37,045 nt of DNA from Desulfobulbaceae bacterium (GCA_024227155.1 JAAELB010000157.1:1-37045); one strand, 5' to 3'. Positions 1 through 8,642 are shown, counted from the first letter of the stretch. The notes: generated by a model not told the origin, from the letters alone. A program made the numbers and translations.

Positions 1-936
1 AATCGATATTGACGGGTGCAATAAAGAATAGACAAAAAGGGCAGTGCCTGTACCTGCAAGGGCCGGCAGTAGTGAGAGCAGACCAATTAATGGCCTTGGA
101 AAAGAAAAAAGTAGCAGTAAACCAATACCAACGGTTACCAGCACCAGCGCAAGCTGCACGTCGTGGCGAATAATACGCTCATTGTCCAGTGCAGCCCGGT
201 AGGCGCCCACAGGGGTGAGTGTAATCTCCTGGCCAGTTGAGCTAAATTTCCGAACAAGCTCCTGGGAAATTTCATCAATCAGTTCCGAAATCCTCCTGGC
301 GGAAGCGGTATCTGTTCCCGCGACAAGGGGTTTAGCGGTGATCAATAGATGTTTACCATCGGCCGAGAGCAGACTGCCCCGGTAAAACTGCGCCTTTGAA
401 GAGGGTGACAGCGGAGCCAGTTTTGCTAGAATAAGATCCTTGAGCCCTAAGGGGTCTGTTCCAATGAACCCCGCCTGTCCTATCCCCTGCATACTACTCA
501 GATCAGTATACAGTTTCTCAATACGTTTTTCGATACTCCCCGGTTCAACAAGGGGTGCAACATTATTTTCCAACTCCTCTTTACTGAAAAGCAGAGGAAG
601 CCTGGGGAGCAGATTCAGGGCCAGATCCGGAATCAAGGCACCAATTTCATCGGTACCGACCTGGCTGAACAAACCGCTCTTGACCAGCCTTTTTTCCAGG
701 TCACTGCCAATTGCCAGCAGAGTGTCCGGATCACTTTTTTCAATACCGATATCAATGGCTATTTGATCGTGAATAGGATGGTGCTCAAAAATATCGAGGC
801 CGTCACCAATAACCCTCTCCCCTGATGGCAGAGAGCGAACTATATCCGTATCTATATCCAGGCGCAGCAGCCCAAAGCCTAAAAAAACCGCCGCAACAAT
901 GAGGCTTAGTAACAACACGGGTAAACGAATAGTCAT
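1..936 (-). CDS. MMPL/RND-type predicted exporter, N-terminal part (cut by window edge)
   Basis: This frame is open from an ATG at 936 to the window edge, 312 codons, with no stop seen, so the C-terminal part lies outside. The protein begins with a membrane segment (about residues 4-22), then has a roughly 230-residue periplasmic-type region rich in acidic residues, then hydrophobic segments from about residue 263 onward. This is the layout of MMPL-family RND exporters, and the early TDIVRSLP-type stretch after TM1 fits that family. Such exporters accompany LolA and DUF3261 proteins in aryl polyene clusters, where they are thought to move the lipid or its carrier across the inner membrane. 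The gene starts 6 bp after the glycosyltransferase at 943 and is last in the minus-strand run. The substrate is inferred only. Confidence 0.8.
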   Translation of the reverse strand, partial: MTIRLPVLLLSLIVAAVFLGFGLLRLDIDTDIVRSLPSGERVIGDGLDIFEHHPIHDQIAIDIGIEKSDPDTLLAIGSDLEKRLVKSGLFSQVGTDEIGALIPDLALNLLPRLPLLFSKEELENNVAPLVEPGSIEKRIEKLYTDLSSMQGIGQAGFIGTDPLGLKDLILAKLAPLSPSSKAQFYRGSLLSADGKHLLITAKPLVAGTDTASARRISELIDEISQELVRKFSSTGQEITLTPVGAYRAALDNERIIRHDVQLALVLVTVGIGLLLLFSFPRPLIGLLSLLPALAGTGTALFVYSLLHPSISI

Positions 937-942
937 TATCCC

Positions 943-1671
943 TTACCACAATCTATACGAGACAAAGCCAAACCCAAGCAGGATGACCGATGGAACAAGA
1001 AGCAGAGCCATTTTATGGTTTTGGTACATTTCATTAGCCCTCTGAATAAAAGGTAAGCCACCGAAGATTCTTCGCATTCGGTCAATGGCTACAGTCTGGT
1101 TATCCGAACTGGCCAATCCCTGGAAGGCACACATCGGGTACGGTGCGTAAAAATTCTCACCATGAAGCCGCAGTAGCTCATCAAAGGGAACTCCATCCCA
1201 CGGTTCCTGGACCAGACGTCTGGCGAAATGGTGATCCAATGCATAGGCGTGTGCCAGGCAACGGTAGCGGATTTCAACCAGATGATTTTTTGCAGTTTTG
1301 CAGCTTCCGTCGGTAATGCATCCGAAAAAAAAACCGTTCCAGTTGATATCACCATCCAGGGAGCTGTAAATTTCCTTTAACATGCCGGAATCAAAAGATC
1401 GAAAGAAAACATCATCTTCAAAGACAAGTATCTTCTCTGCATTTTCCTTAAGACCCTTTGACAAACAGTGCATATGGGATTGAAAAATACCCTCTTCCGG
1501 GTTTTCAGGGTGTTTTTCCACAAGGACAAACTCGACCCGCGCCAACAGACCAACAGCCGCAAACTGTTTTCTCGCCTGTTCTCTCCGATCACTCCGCTCC
1601 CTTAAGGAAATGCAGTAGATCCTGTCAAAAAAACTCCAGCTTTCAGCTTGTCTGACCTTCTGTTGATTCAC
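943..1671 (-). CDS. Glycosyltransferase family 25-like protein
   Basis: 242 residues. The N-terminus has the GT25 signature: an R-I-Y-C-I-S-L-x-x-R-x-x-R-R stretch at residues 17-30, followed by an ILVFEDDVFF block at 81-90 whose acidic residues (E85-D87) would bind the metal and nucleotide sugar. GT25 enzymes transfer sugars, often galactose, onto lipooligosaccharide. The C-terminus carries a hydrophobic segment (about 219-240) that could anchor it in the membrane, which is not usual for the family. The gene sits just upstream of the exporter and downstream, in the same direction, of the dehydratase at 2157, although a plus-strand gene lies between them. A role in glycosylating the cluster product or its carrier is inferred from context. 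Confidence 0.75.
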   Translation of the reverse strand: MNQQKVRQAESWSFFDRIYCISLRERSDRREQARKQFAAVGLLARVEFVLVEKHPENPEEGIFQSHMHCLSKGLKENAEKILVFEDDVFFRSFDSGMLKEIYSSLDGDINWNGFFFGCITDGSCKTAKNHLVEIRYRCLAHAYALDHHFARRLVQEPWDGVPFDELLRLHGENFYAPYPMCAFQGLASSDNQTVAIDRMRRIFGGLPFIQRANEMYQNHKMALLLVPSVILLGFGFVSYRLW

Positions 1672-1788
1672 GTTGCTACTTTTTGTTAACGGTTGATTGG
1701 TGAGCCGGTTTTAGTGTATCCTGTGATTACTAACATCACCACTAAATGGCAATGTAAGCCAACTATTCAAAAACTACTTCATTTCTTT

Positions 1789-2151
1789 ATGACAAGAGTG
1801 ATCAGAGATAGCATATTTAAGGTAAGTGACACGACCTTTGTTCGAGCAGCCATTGAGGAACAGGCGGATTTATCAGCCTTTAAGGAAAAACCAACCCCGC
1901 TGGTTATAGCTGGGGTGCTGACCATCATCCTCAGCTTTATCCTCGGCTGGCCTGCGGTTACAATGTTTGGTATCCTCGCAGTGAAATTGCACAATCCGTG
2001 GATAGCTGCCGTCGGTGGACCTCTCACCTATGGTTTATCACATCTGATATTCATGCTCGGAATGTACCTCTCCGGCGCACTCTATTCTCTTATTTTTTTC
2101 CGCTGGCTCACCCGTATTACCATGGAAAGACTCCTCACTCTGGTACGATAA
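1789..2151 (+). CDS. Small membrane protein of unknown function
   Basis: I do not recognise this protein with confidence. The frame is open from 1693, but an ATG at 1789 gives a more natural start (120 residues, beginning MTRVIRDSIFKV); no clear ribosome binding site distinguishes the two. A hydrophilic N-terminal section is followed by two strong hydrophobic stretches (roughly residues 37-70 and 78-105 of the short form). It loosely recalls small 'transporter suffix domain' proteins. It lies on the opposite strand inside an otherwise minus-strand run and ends 5 bp before the convergent dehydratase gene stops. It may be part of the locus or a later arrival. Confidence 0.5.
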   Translation: MTRVIRDSIFKVSDTTFVRAAIEEQADLSAFKEKPTPLVIAGVLTIILSFILGWPAVTMFGILAVKLHNPWIAAVGGPLTYGLSHLIFMLGMYLSGALYSLIFFRWLTRITMERLLTLVR

Positions 2152-2156
2152 GTCCC

Positions 2157-2978
2157 TCATACTCCCCCCACATTTCGCATGCGCAGCCCAGTTACCTGTT
2201 CGTAGATATCTTTTTCTCTGTAGATATCCAGATCAAAAACGAGTTCTTCAGTCTCTTCAGCCATATCGGAAATCAATCTCACCATAATCTGATAATGAGA
2301 ACCAGGCTGTGTGGGCCGAAAAACAGTACGTCTTTTAAAACCTACGGGAAATGGCGAAAAATCAACAAGCTGCTGCCCAAGAACGCAGGCGGCATGCATA
2401 GCTCCATCCAAAGGAAAAGGAGATCCGAGGATGTTCTGAACAGGATCGACAAAGTCTACGTCAGATGCCTTTACAATCCCCCACGCCATGTCTTTAGATA
2501 GAAATAAACTCCCCTGCAACGTTTGATAGCTTGGTCCAAAGGGTACGAGATCCCGGTAGAGAGTCTCCGCCTTAATCTCCATGTCATGCTCAGCTGATGG
2601 AGTAGCCCATGTCGGTTGCTGTACAGGCTCTGCAAGCTCAATATTCTCTACAGAAAAAAAAGAAACGGCTCCATGTTCCTTAAGCCTGCTCATGGTCTTA
2701 AATTGCACACGACTCAGCAGCTTGGCCTCTATCCTCTCTGAGGCTTGCGCCAACTCGACCAACGTTGCCAGCTCTTTTGTTCCGAATGGAATCTCACAAA
2801 ATTTGGCAAAGAACACATCTTCCATCACCCTGATTTCCATTTTTGGAAAAAGCTCTACAGTCTTTGAGGCCAGAAGCAGCATCGTTTCCACTGCTGCAAG
2901 GATAACCCTGCCTCCAAGGTGATGATCCCCAAACCAGGGCTGTACGGGGATTATTACGGGAAAACGTCCATCACCCAT
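2157..2978 (-). CDS. Stand-alone PKS-type (double-hotdog) dehydratase
   Basis: The frame is open further upstream (to 3089), but the ATG at 2978 overlaps the thioesterase stop by 8 bp and puts the first motif at the usual place, so I take it as the start (273 residues). The N-terminal half has PWFGDHHLGG (residues 14-23), matching the catalytic-histidine motif of polyketide synthase DH domains (H19). The C-terminal half has PFPLDGAMHAA with D191 at the place of the second catalytic residue. Two hotdog halves in one chain and the correct residue pair suggest a working 3-hydroxyacyl dehydratase acting on ACP- or CoA-bound chains. It is the last gene of the block 8642-2157. The third hotdog-type dehydratase component in this locus, it may serve a specific elongation step. 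Confidence 0.72.
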   Translation of the reverse strand: MGDGRFPVIIPVQPWFGDHHLGGRVILAAVETMLLLASKTVELFPKMEIRVMEDVFFAKFCEIPFGTKELATLVELAQASERIEAKLLSRVQFKTMSRLKEHGAVSFFSVENIELAEPVQQPTWATPSAEHDMEIKAETLYRDLVPFGPSYQTLQGSLFLSKDMAWGIVKASDVDFVDPVQNILGSPFPLDGAMHAACVLGQQLVDFSPFPVGFKRRTVFRPTQPGSHYQIMVRLISDMAEETEELVFDLDIYREKDIYEQVTGLRMRNVGGV

Positions 2979-3450
2979 ACTCGGGAAAATTTTTCCAGAG
3001 ATTAATGGTTCGCTCATCAATTTCAACGGGGATACCATTATTGGTTGCACAATGTTTGGTAAACCCTGTACAGCAGATCTCCCCACCATCAGCCTTGGTA
3101 ATCAGATAGTCAAACTGTAATTTCACCATTTCGATCTGAGCAGGTCTGGTATGGATGTACATCAGATCATCGTAAAAAAGCGGAGAATAATAGTTAAGCT
3201 CAGTCTTTATGATGGGATACACATATCCACTCTCCTCTACAACCTTATAGGGGTACCCCGCATCCCGCATCAACGTTCCTCTGCCAACCTCAAAATACTT
3301 CAAATAGTTGGCGTGATACACAACCTGGGAACGATCCGTATCCACATAGAGGGTCCGTAACTCACTGCGATGCCAGATTATACCGCTATTGGTATCCCTG
3401 ACATAACAGGGGTTCTCCATAAATTCAGGGATAAAGGGTTTAGGTCGCAT
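2971..3450 (-). CDS. 4HBT-family acyl-CoA/acyl-ACP thioesterase
   Basis: 159 residues, single hotdog. Residues 35-56 show the classic 4-hydroxybenzoyl-CoA thioesterase pattern: YVDTD, then VVYHANYLKYFEVGR, with D39 as the likely catalytic acid and H46/Y49 in the conserved positions. The family (YbgC/FadM type) hydrolyses acyl thioesters; APE clusters also carry a thioesterase of this kind. The start ATG overlaps the upstream ketosynthase stop by one base (TGATG), and the stop overlaps the dehydratase start. The role is probably chain release or clearing of stalled chains; the substrate is unknown. Confidence 0.85.
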   Translation of the reverse strand: MRPKPFIPEFMENPCYVRDTNSGIIWHRSELRTLYVDTDRSQVVYHANYLKYFEVGRGTLMRDAGYPYKVVEESGYVYPIIKTELNYYSPLFYDDLMYIHTRPAQIEMVKLQFDYLITKADGGEICCTGFTKHCATNNGIPVEIDERTINLWKNFPEYG

Positions 3451-4715
3451 CAGACTCCTCGAAAAACAATACAGCAGTTGGTTCCGCCAAATCCAAAGGA
3501 ATTTGAGAGGAAAAATTCATACGAATGATTACGGGCCAAATTTGGCACCACGTCGACATCACTAAATTCAGGATCCGGAAGATGATTAACGGTGGGCAGC
3601 ACCAGTCCCTGTCCCATGGCTTCAATGCCCAACACAGCCTCAATGGCTGCCGATGCTCCAAGGGAATGACCGACCTGGGATTTATTGGCTGAAACGGGTA
3701 TCTTGACAAGATCTTTGCCAAAAACAGTCCTGAGACACTCTACCTCTGTCCCGTCGCCGGTGGGGGTTGAGGTGCCATGGGCGTTGATAGAACCAATATT
3801 TGCAGGCGATATTTCCGCATCATCGATGGCGTCATGTATGGCCCTGACGATTGTTGTATGGTTCGGTCGGGTAAAGTGATGTGCATCTGAATTCCAGCCT
3901 ATACCGGCAACTTCTGCCTTTGGCGTAAGACCCTGGCGCTGGAGGGCATCTTCTGCCGCCAGAACAACAACCCCTGCTCCTTCTGAGAGAATAAACCCCT
4001 TACGATCATGGCTGAATGGCCTGGATGCCTGGGTGGGATCAAGGGCGGCACGATCTTTGGGACCAACCTTGAGGGTGGCCAGCATATTGGAAAATCCCTG
4101 GATAATTTCAGGCACCAGACAGGTTTCAACACCCCCTGCCAAAACAAAATCACACTCCCCGTCGCGAATCATCCTTGCACCGATGCCAATAGCATGGTTC
4201 CCTGAAGCGCAGGCGCCCTGGGGGGAGAAAATCGGGCCGGTGAAACCCAAATCCATACCGGCTTTACCTGCAGGCAGGTTGGCGCACACATTTGGCAGCA
4301 GATAAGGACTCACCTTCAAGGGGCCTTTGGCTGCATAATTTTCCATGGCAATTCGGTAGGAATCTGTTCCATTCAAGGCAGAACCGATCAAACAGCCGGT
4401 CTTAGAGGCCGTTTCCTCATTTATTTCAAGCCCGGCATTTAGAAGTGCCCGCCTGCACACCTCCATGGTCAGAAAGACGTAGCCCGCATTCCATATGGAA
4501 GCATCTTTTCTGCTGACATAGGAAAGAGCGGCCGGATCCCAGTCCGGTATCTCCCCCACCACATTGGAGCGGCTCGAACTTTCACAGCGGGTTAATTTTC
4601 GAAAACCCGCCTGACCGGCGACAGCTGCCTGCCATGTTGTGGGTAACGAGTTCCCCAGTGCTGTGGCAACATCATAGCCGGCCACAAATACTCTTCTGTT
4701 TTTTGGTGCCTTCAT
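3450..4715 (-). CDS. Beta-ketoacyl-ACP synthase (FabF-type)
   Basis: 421 residues, the normal length for a KAS II-type condensing enzyme. The Cys-His-His set is complete: C169 in QGACASG, H313 in NAHGTSTPTGD, H350 in NKSQVGHSLGAS, with K345 nearby, and the C-terminal FGFGGTN glycine loop. It would condense malonyl-ACP with an acyl primer. It follows another ketosynthase by 9 bp and is itself followed by the thioesterase with a one-base overlap. Because its neighbour at 4725 is a separate, also complete, ketosynthase, the pair is not a KS/CLF arrangement; they probably act at different chain lengths or on different substrates. Confidence 0.92.
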   Translation of the reverse strand: MKAPKNRRVFVAGYDVATALGNSLPTTWQAAVAGQAGFRKLTRCESSSRSNVVGEIPDWDPAALSYVSRKDASIWNAGYVFLTMEVCRRALLNAGLEINEETASKTGCLIGSALNGTDSYRIAMENYAAKGPLKVSPYLLPNVCANLPAGKAGMDLGFTGPIFSPQGACASGNHAIGIGARMIRDGECDFVLAGGVETCLVPEIIQGFSNMLATLKVGPKDRAALDPTQASRPFSHDRKGFILSEGAGVVVLAAEDALQRQGLTPKAEVAGIGWNSDAHHFTRPNHTTIVRAIHDAIDDAEISPANIGSINAHGTSTPTGDGTEVECLRTVFGKDLVKIPVSANKSQVGHSLGASAAIEAVLGIEAMGQGLVLPTVNHLPDPEFSDVDVVPNLARNHSYEFFLSNSFGFGGTNCCIVFRGV

Positions 4716-4724
4716 AAATATTTT

Positions 4725-5975
4725 TCAACCCACCTTTTTAAACACAGCGCATGCATTACAACCACCAAAACCAAAGGAATTTTTCAGGATAAATTCCTGT
4801 TCCAAAGCACGCTTTGCCCCAGAAACACAATCAATTTCAATTTCAGGATCAGGGTTGTAATTGATGGTGGGAGGTACCACACTTTCACCCATCCCCTGAA
4901 GAGCGAGGATGGTTTCAATAACACTTGAGGCGCCCATAGCATGACCGAGAAGTGATTTATTGGCACTTACCGGCGGTAAGTTATTTGCGAAAATTGACTT
5001 CATCGCATCGTATTCAACCTTGTCACCTACCTTGGTGGATGCGGCGTGGGCATTGATCAGATCAATATCCCCAGGAAGAACTCCGGCGTCGATGATCGCA
5101 TCGGACATACACTTTGTCACTGTTGCATGATAGGGCGCAACAAAATGGTGTGCATCGGAGCTCATCCCCCATCCTGCGAGTTCACTACTGTACTGAAGAC
5201 CGTGGCTTTCGGCTAACTCCCTGGTAGCAAGAATCACCGCACCAGCACCTTCTGAGATGACAAATCCGCGGCGGTTCTTTGAAAAGGGACGACTGGCAAG
5301 CTCTGGTGCATCCTTACCCTGGCCCTCCTTGGGGGAATAAACACCATTCATGGTATAAAAACCTGCGACAATAGGCTCCACCAAGGCAAAGTCCACTGCA
5401 CCGCAAATAGCAATATCAGCCCGATTTTGAGCAAGAAACATTGCACCTACCAGCATCGAGGTCAAGCCGGTGGCGCAGGCGGTAATTGTCGAGGTAATGG
5501 GGCCCTGGGCTCCTGTTTCAATTGCTATCTTCCCTCCAACCATATTGATACAGGCGTTCGGGTTTGCATAGGGAACAGGTAATTTATTCTCAGCCTGCAA
5601 GAGTCTATCCGCCTTAAGAACCGCATCAAGACCACCTATGGCGGTGGAGTAGGTAACCGCTGTCCGGGGAGCAATATCCGGGGTGATCTCGACCCCGCTG
5701 CGCTCAAGAGCACGCACAACCGAAAGCAGAGAATATTTAAAAACCGGTGAACTCCAGGCCGCACGATGCCTGGCCGTAAGGAAGGGGTAGTCTTTATCGT
5801 CGATATCAGCAACCTGACCGGCGATGGTAACGGGAAAATTATCAGGCAAGGGGAAACGACTCAATCTACCAATACCGCTTTCACCCGAAAGTGCACGCTG
5901 CCACTGGAGATCCAGATCGCTTCCCAATGGAGAAATGGCATCATAACCAACTATGACCGCATCTTTACCTCTCAT
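4725..5975 (-). CDS. Beta-ketoacyl-ACP synthase (FabF-type), variant His motif
   Basis: 416 residues. The catalytic triad is present: C167 in TACATG, H310 in INAHAAST, H345 in NKSLLGHAMGAS with K340, and FGFGGCN near the C-terminus. The first His motif reads HAAST rather than the common HGTxT, a local change that keeps the histidine. It should be a condensing enzyme acting on ACP-bound chains in the cytoplasm. It starts 3 bp after the radical SAM gene and ends 9 bp before the next ketosynthase, so it is clearly in the same transcript. Its specific step in the pathway cannot be assigned. Confidence 0.9.
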   Translation of the reverse strand: MRGKDAVIVGYDAISPLGSDLDLQWQRALSGESGIGRLSRFPLPDNFPVTIAGQVADIDDKDYPFLTARHRAAWSSPVFKYSLLSVVRALERSGVEITPDIAPRTAVTYSTAIGGLDAVLKADRLLQAENKLPVPYANPNACINMVGGKIAIETGAQGPITSTITACATGLTSMLVGAMFLAQNRADIAICGAVDFALVEPIVAGFYTMNGVYSPKEGQGKDAPELASRPFSKNRRGFVISEGAGAVILATRELAESHGLQYSSELAGWGMSSDAHHFVAPYHATVTKCMSDAIIDAGVLPGDIDLINAHAASTKVGDKVEYDAMKSIFANNLPPVSANKSLLGHAMGASSVIETILALQGMGESVVPPTINYNPDPEIEIDCVSGAKRALEQEFILKNSFGFGGCNACAVFKKVG

Positions 5976-5978
5976 CTC

Positions 5979-6977
5979 TTACCAGGGAATAAATTGGTAG
6001 AGTTTGGCAAACATTTCGTACACCTCGATCCAGTTCTGCAGATCTTTAGGCGTCTTGATATGAGCACGCTTATTCACCATAACCCAGCTCATGTGGGCAG
6101 CTCCATCCTTACAGGTGGAACAATCCCGGGTTTCCGAGGTGCAGCAACGGTGCATAGTCTGGAGATCAGAGGACCAACGAATAAAGTTGGTCAAACGTTT
6201 GGGCCGGGGTTCTCTTGTATCAATTGGCTCGGTAACCGAGGGACATTCCATCCAGCCAAAGGGACGACCCAGCATTTTTCCCGTAGTAATTATTTCGTGG
6301 TAATATTTGGATGAAATCACCGTTTCCGGGTATTTGTCCAGCATGTCATCCATTTCCCCGCGGATGGCCATCAACTCATCCTCCTGCCAGGAAAACCCGT
6401 CTACACCCTCGTCATTGGAGAGCAGCTGCATATGTACCTTGAGGCCGACGTTTTTGATTTTACCTATGATTTTTTCCGTCTTGCCCAACTGTTTCGGAGT
6501 TATGGTATAGAGATAATATGCGTGGGGATCGCCAGCATAATTTTCACTGGAGATTCTAAAGGTATCTTTGCCCCGCAGGATAGTTTCATCTTCCTCATCA
6601 CCCCACAGGGAAAGCCCCACCATCATATCCGGAAAACGATCCCGAGGGACCTTGATCAGGCCGTTGGTCGCACAAAAAGTTGGTAATCTCTTATAAAAAG
6701 CCTCCACCCGGTCCAGACAGAGCGTTGGTTCGCCGCCAATAAGAATCGCCAGGTTGACCCCGCTATCCATCTCTTTTTCGACGAAGCCATGCCATTTATC
6801 AACATCCTGCTCCTCCGATGCAACTTCATGCTCACCAGAGGAGAAAAAGAAACACCCCTTGCATCGCAAATTACAGCGATTGGTCACATCATAGATAGAG
6901 CTGCGGATATTCAGCTTTGAGATTTTTTTATAACGTTGATACCAGTGGTCATCAAGGAGGGAACTAACGGTGATCAT
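5979..6977 (-). CDS. Radical SAM enzyme (tandem pair, second member)
   Basis: 332 residues. The CxxxCxxC cluster motif is C35-C39-C42 (CNLRCKGC), preceded by YDVTNR and followed by FFF. ILIGGEPTL further on matches the SAM-binding GGE motif. Near the C-terminus are C278, C279, C286 and C289, which could hold a second iron-sulfur cluster, as in SPASM/twitch proteins. It is a paralogue of the next gene upstream (6985), with the same cysteine layout, 7 bp away. In ladderane-type lipid clusters similar radical SAM proteins are suspected of building rings on the acyl chain; that role here is inference. Confidence 0.87.
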   Translation of the reverse strand: MITVSSLLDDHWYQRYKKISKLNIRSSIYDVTNRCNLRCKGCFFFSSGEHEVASEEQDVDKWHGFVEKEMDSGVNLAILIGGEPTLCLDRVEAFYKRLPTFCATNGLIKVPRDRFPDMMVGLSLWGDEEDETILRGKDTFRISSENYAGDPHAYYLYTITPKQLGKTEKIIGKIKNVGLKVHMQLLSNDEGVDGFSWQEDELMAIRGEMDDMLDKYPETVISSKYYHEIITTGKMLGRPFGWMECPSVTEPIDTREPRPKRLTNFIRWSSDLQTMHRCCTSETRDCSTCKDGAAHMSWVMVNKRAHIKTPKDLQNWIEVYEMFAKLYQFIPW

Positions 6978-6984
6978 AATTTTA

Positions 6985-8037
6985 CTAGTTACTTAAAGGT
7001 GGATTGATAAAACTATCACAGAGATTAACACCCTTGTCATAGCCTCTGACCCAAACAGCAAGATAGGTATCCACATAGTCAAGCCAATTACTAAATGTAA
7101 CAGGGTCCGTTGCATGACGGTACATCCTGGCGGTTACCACGGCGCTGCCCGCTGCATAGTGTCGACAGTCGTCACAGTCCGTATCCGGTACACAACAGGC
7201 GGCCTCACGGTCCCACTGTAAATCAGTGCGATACTGCCTGAAAGACCTTCCAAGACCGATATCTTTTGAGGGATTTACTCTGGGATAGGAACAGGAAAAA
7301 AGTTTATGCAGTCCTTGTTCTCCGGTGTGGGCGACTATATTGTACGGCGAAAACAGTACAGTTTGCGGATATTCGGACAAGAGCTCCATCATTACAGCCC
7401 GGGTTTTCTTTAATGTTTCAGTGGTATGACACAGCTCACCGCTGTAACCTACGGGAGCAGAAAACATATTAAATGTGACTTGCTGACCGTTATCCGCAAG
7501 GAGCCTTGTCACCTCCCGGGCCTCGTCAATATTTCCGGGAGTAAAGGTGTAGACAAAGATCGCCCTCTCGTCATCCCGGTAGTTTTCCATCTGGCGAAGC
7601 AGCATCTCCGGTGCCTTTCTAACAATCTGACTGGTTGAGTCGTTACCCCAGACCGAGATATGTATCCGGTAATCTATCTCTTTTGAGATAACCTTAAGGC
7701 CATTGGTAGCTATAGTTCCCAGGGGGATAACCTCTGCACAGACCTGACACAGCTCCGGCACCAGTGAGGGTTCAGCTCCCGCCAGAACCGCAAAAGTTAT
7801 GCCGCGCTCCTTTTCAGACTCCATAAGCCGTCGCCAGTCAACTTCACTCCTGTTGTCCTCAGCAAACTGCTTTTCCCCGGCGAAATAGTAACATCCTTCA
7901 CAGCGAATATTACACTTCTTGGTCATGTCATAGGTTGATTCACGCAGAAAGAAATAACGACGCACCTTTTCCCAGCGCGCCCTTATTGCGGGGGCTGCAA
8001 TGATATCAGAGAATTTATACTCCTGCTGTACAGCCAT
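6985..8037 (-). CDS. Radical SAM enzyme (tandem pair, first member)
   Basis: 350 residues. The [4Fe-4S] motif is C42-C46-C49 (KCNIRCEGCYYF), with an AGAEPSL stretch in place of the usual GGEP. The C-terminal part has C281, C282, C288 and C291, matching the spacing in the paralogue at 5979 and suggesting an auxiliary cluster. The gene begins directly after the ACP stop (no gap), so an ACP-bound acyl chain is an attractive substrate. No B12-binding region precedes the barrel. The reaction is unknown. The change G-to-A in the GGEP motif relative to its paralogue may indicate different specificity. Confidence 0.87.
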   Translation of the reverse strand: MAVQQEYKFSDIIAAPAIRARWEKVRRYFFLRESTYDMTKKCNIRCEGCYYFAGEKQFAEDNRSEVDWRRLMESEKERGITFAVLAGAEPSLVPELCQVCAEVIPLGTIATNGLKVISKEIDYRIHISVWGNDSTSQIVRKAPEMLLRQMENYRDDERAIFVYTFTPGNIDEAREVTRLLADNGQQVTFNMFSAPVGYSGELCHTTETLKKTRAVMMELLSEYPQTVLFSPYNIVAHTGEQGLHKLFSCSYPRVNPSKDIGLGRSFRQYRTDLQWDREAACCVPDTDCDDCRHYAAGSAVVTARMYRHATDPVTFSNWLDYVDTYLAVWVRGYDKGVNLCDSFINPPLSN

Positions 8038-8304
8038 TTATTCGCTGCTGTTCAGCTTGTCATTGATATATTGAGCAATAATATGCACCGTGGTGAGCTT
8101 GGGATAATCATCTTCATCTATTCTAATCCCATACTCATCCCGTAGCACCAGGGCAATGGTCGCAAGATCCATGGAATCAATTCCCACCTCATCTACTAGA
8201 TCTAAATCGGCATCAAAAGTCTCGGGGGTGATATCTTCAAGCTTCAGTTCATCGATGATGATCTCGGCAATTCGGGTAATAATCTGCTTTATGTCGTTAC
8301 TCAT
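8038..8304 (-). CDS. Acyl carrier protein
   Basis: 88 residues, acidic, with the phosphopantetheine site GIDSMD (S44) at the start of helix II. It is one of three separate ACPs in the locus. It lies 20 bp after the ApeI-like dehydratase and abuts the radical SAM pair, so it may be the carrier on which those enzymes work. No phosphopantetheinyl transferase is visible in the window, so activation must come from elsewhere in the genome. Confidence 0.93.
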   Translation of the reverse strand: MSNDIKQIITRIAEIIIDELKLEDITPETFDADLDLVDEVGIDSMDLATIALVLRDEYGIRIDEDDYPKLTTVHIIAQYINDKLNSSE

Positions 8305-8324
8305 ATAATTATTCTTCTCTTCTC

Positions 8325-8642
8325 TTATCTCTTCTGTGAGAATGACATCTTGCCGGAGCAGACATCTTCATCCCCACTGGTAATTTTAAAGGTATAACTG
8401 TCTTCTTTATTATCACTGCTGACACTAATATCAAGTACATCATCCGGCCTTACGATTTTTCTAAACTTTATCCGGCTTAACCCGCTCATGTACATAGTGT
8501 CTGGCATCGATTCGGCAAGCAGATCGACGACCATTTTCAACTGGGCTATTCCCGGATATATCGGATCGTCGGGAAAATGACCGGAAAACCATGGAGAATT
8601 CCCATCAATAGACATAGATTTCTTCATTTCTTCCATTTTCAC
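8325..8642 (-). CDS. FabZ/ApeI-like hotdog dehydratase subunit lacking the acidic residue
   Basis: 105 residues, single hotdog. It has GHFPDDPIYPG (catalytic-type H22), the FabZ/ApeI signature. Fourteen residues later, where FabZ has its catalytic glutamate, it has K36 (GIAQLKMVV). The beta-sheet part (RIKFRKIVRPDDVL) is typical. In FabZ dimers the His and Glu of one active site come from different chains, so this subunit could still work with a partner that supplies the acid, such as the protein at 22037. It begins the block that runs to 2157. Start ATG at 8642; internal ATGs at 8636 and 8627 are also possible. Confidence 0.8.
   Translation of the reverse strand: MKMEEMKKSMSIDGNSPWFSGHFPDDPIYPGIAQLKMVVDLLAESMPDTMYMSGLSRIKFRKIVRPDDVLDISVSSDNKEDSYTFKITSGDEDVCSGKMSFSQKR

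Noticed and set aside
1693-1788. Extra 32 residues at the start of the plus-strand membrane protein
   Set aside because: The upstream part looks non-coding and has no ribosome binding site; the ATG at 1789 gives a more normal protein.
2979-3089. Longer N-terminus for the PKS-type dehydratase
   Set aside because: It lies wholly inside the thioesterase gene, and the DH motif is already at the expected place from the ATG at 2978.
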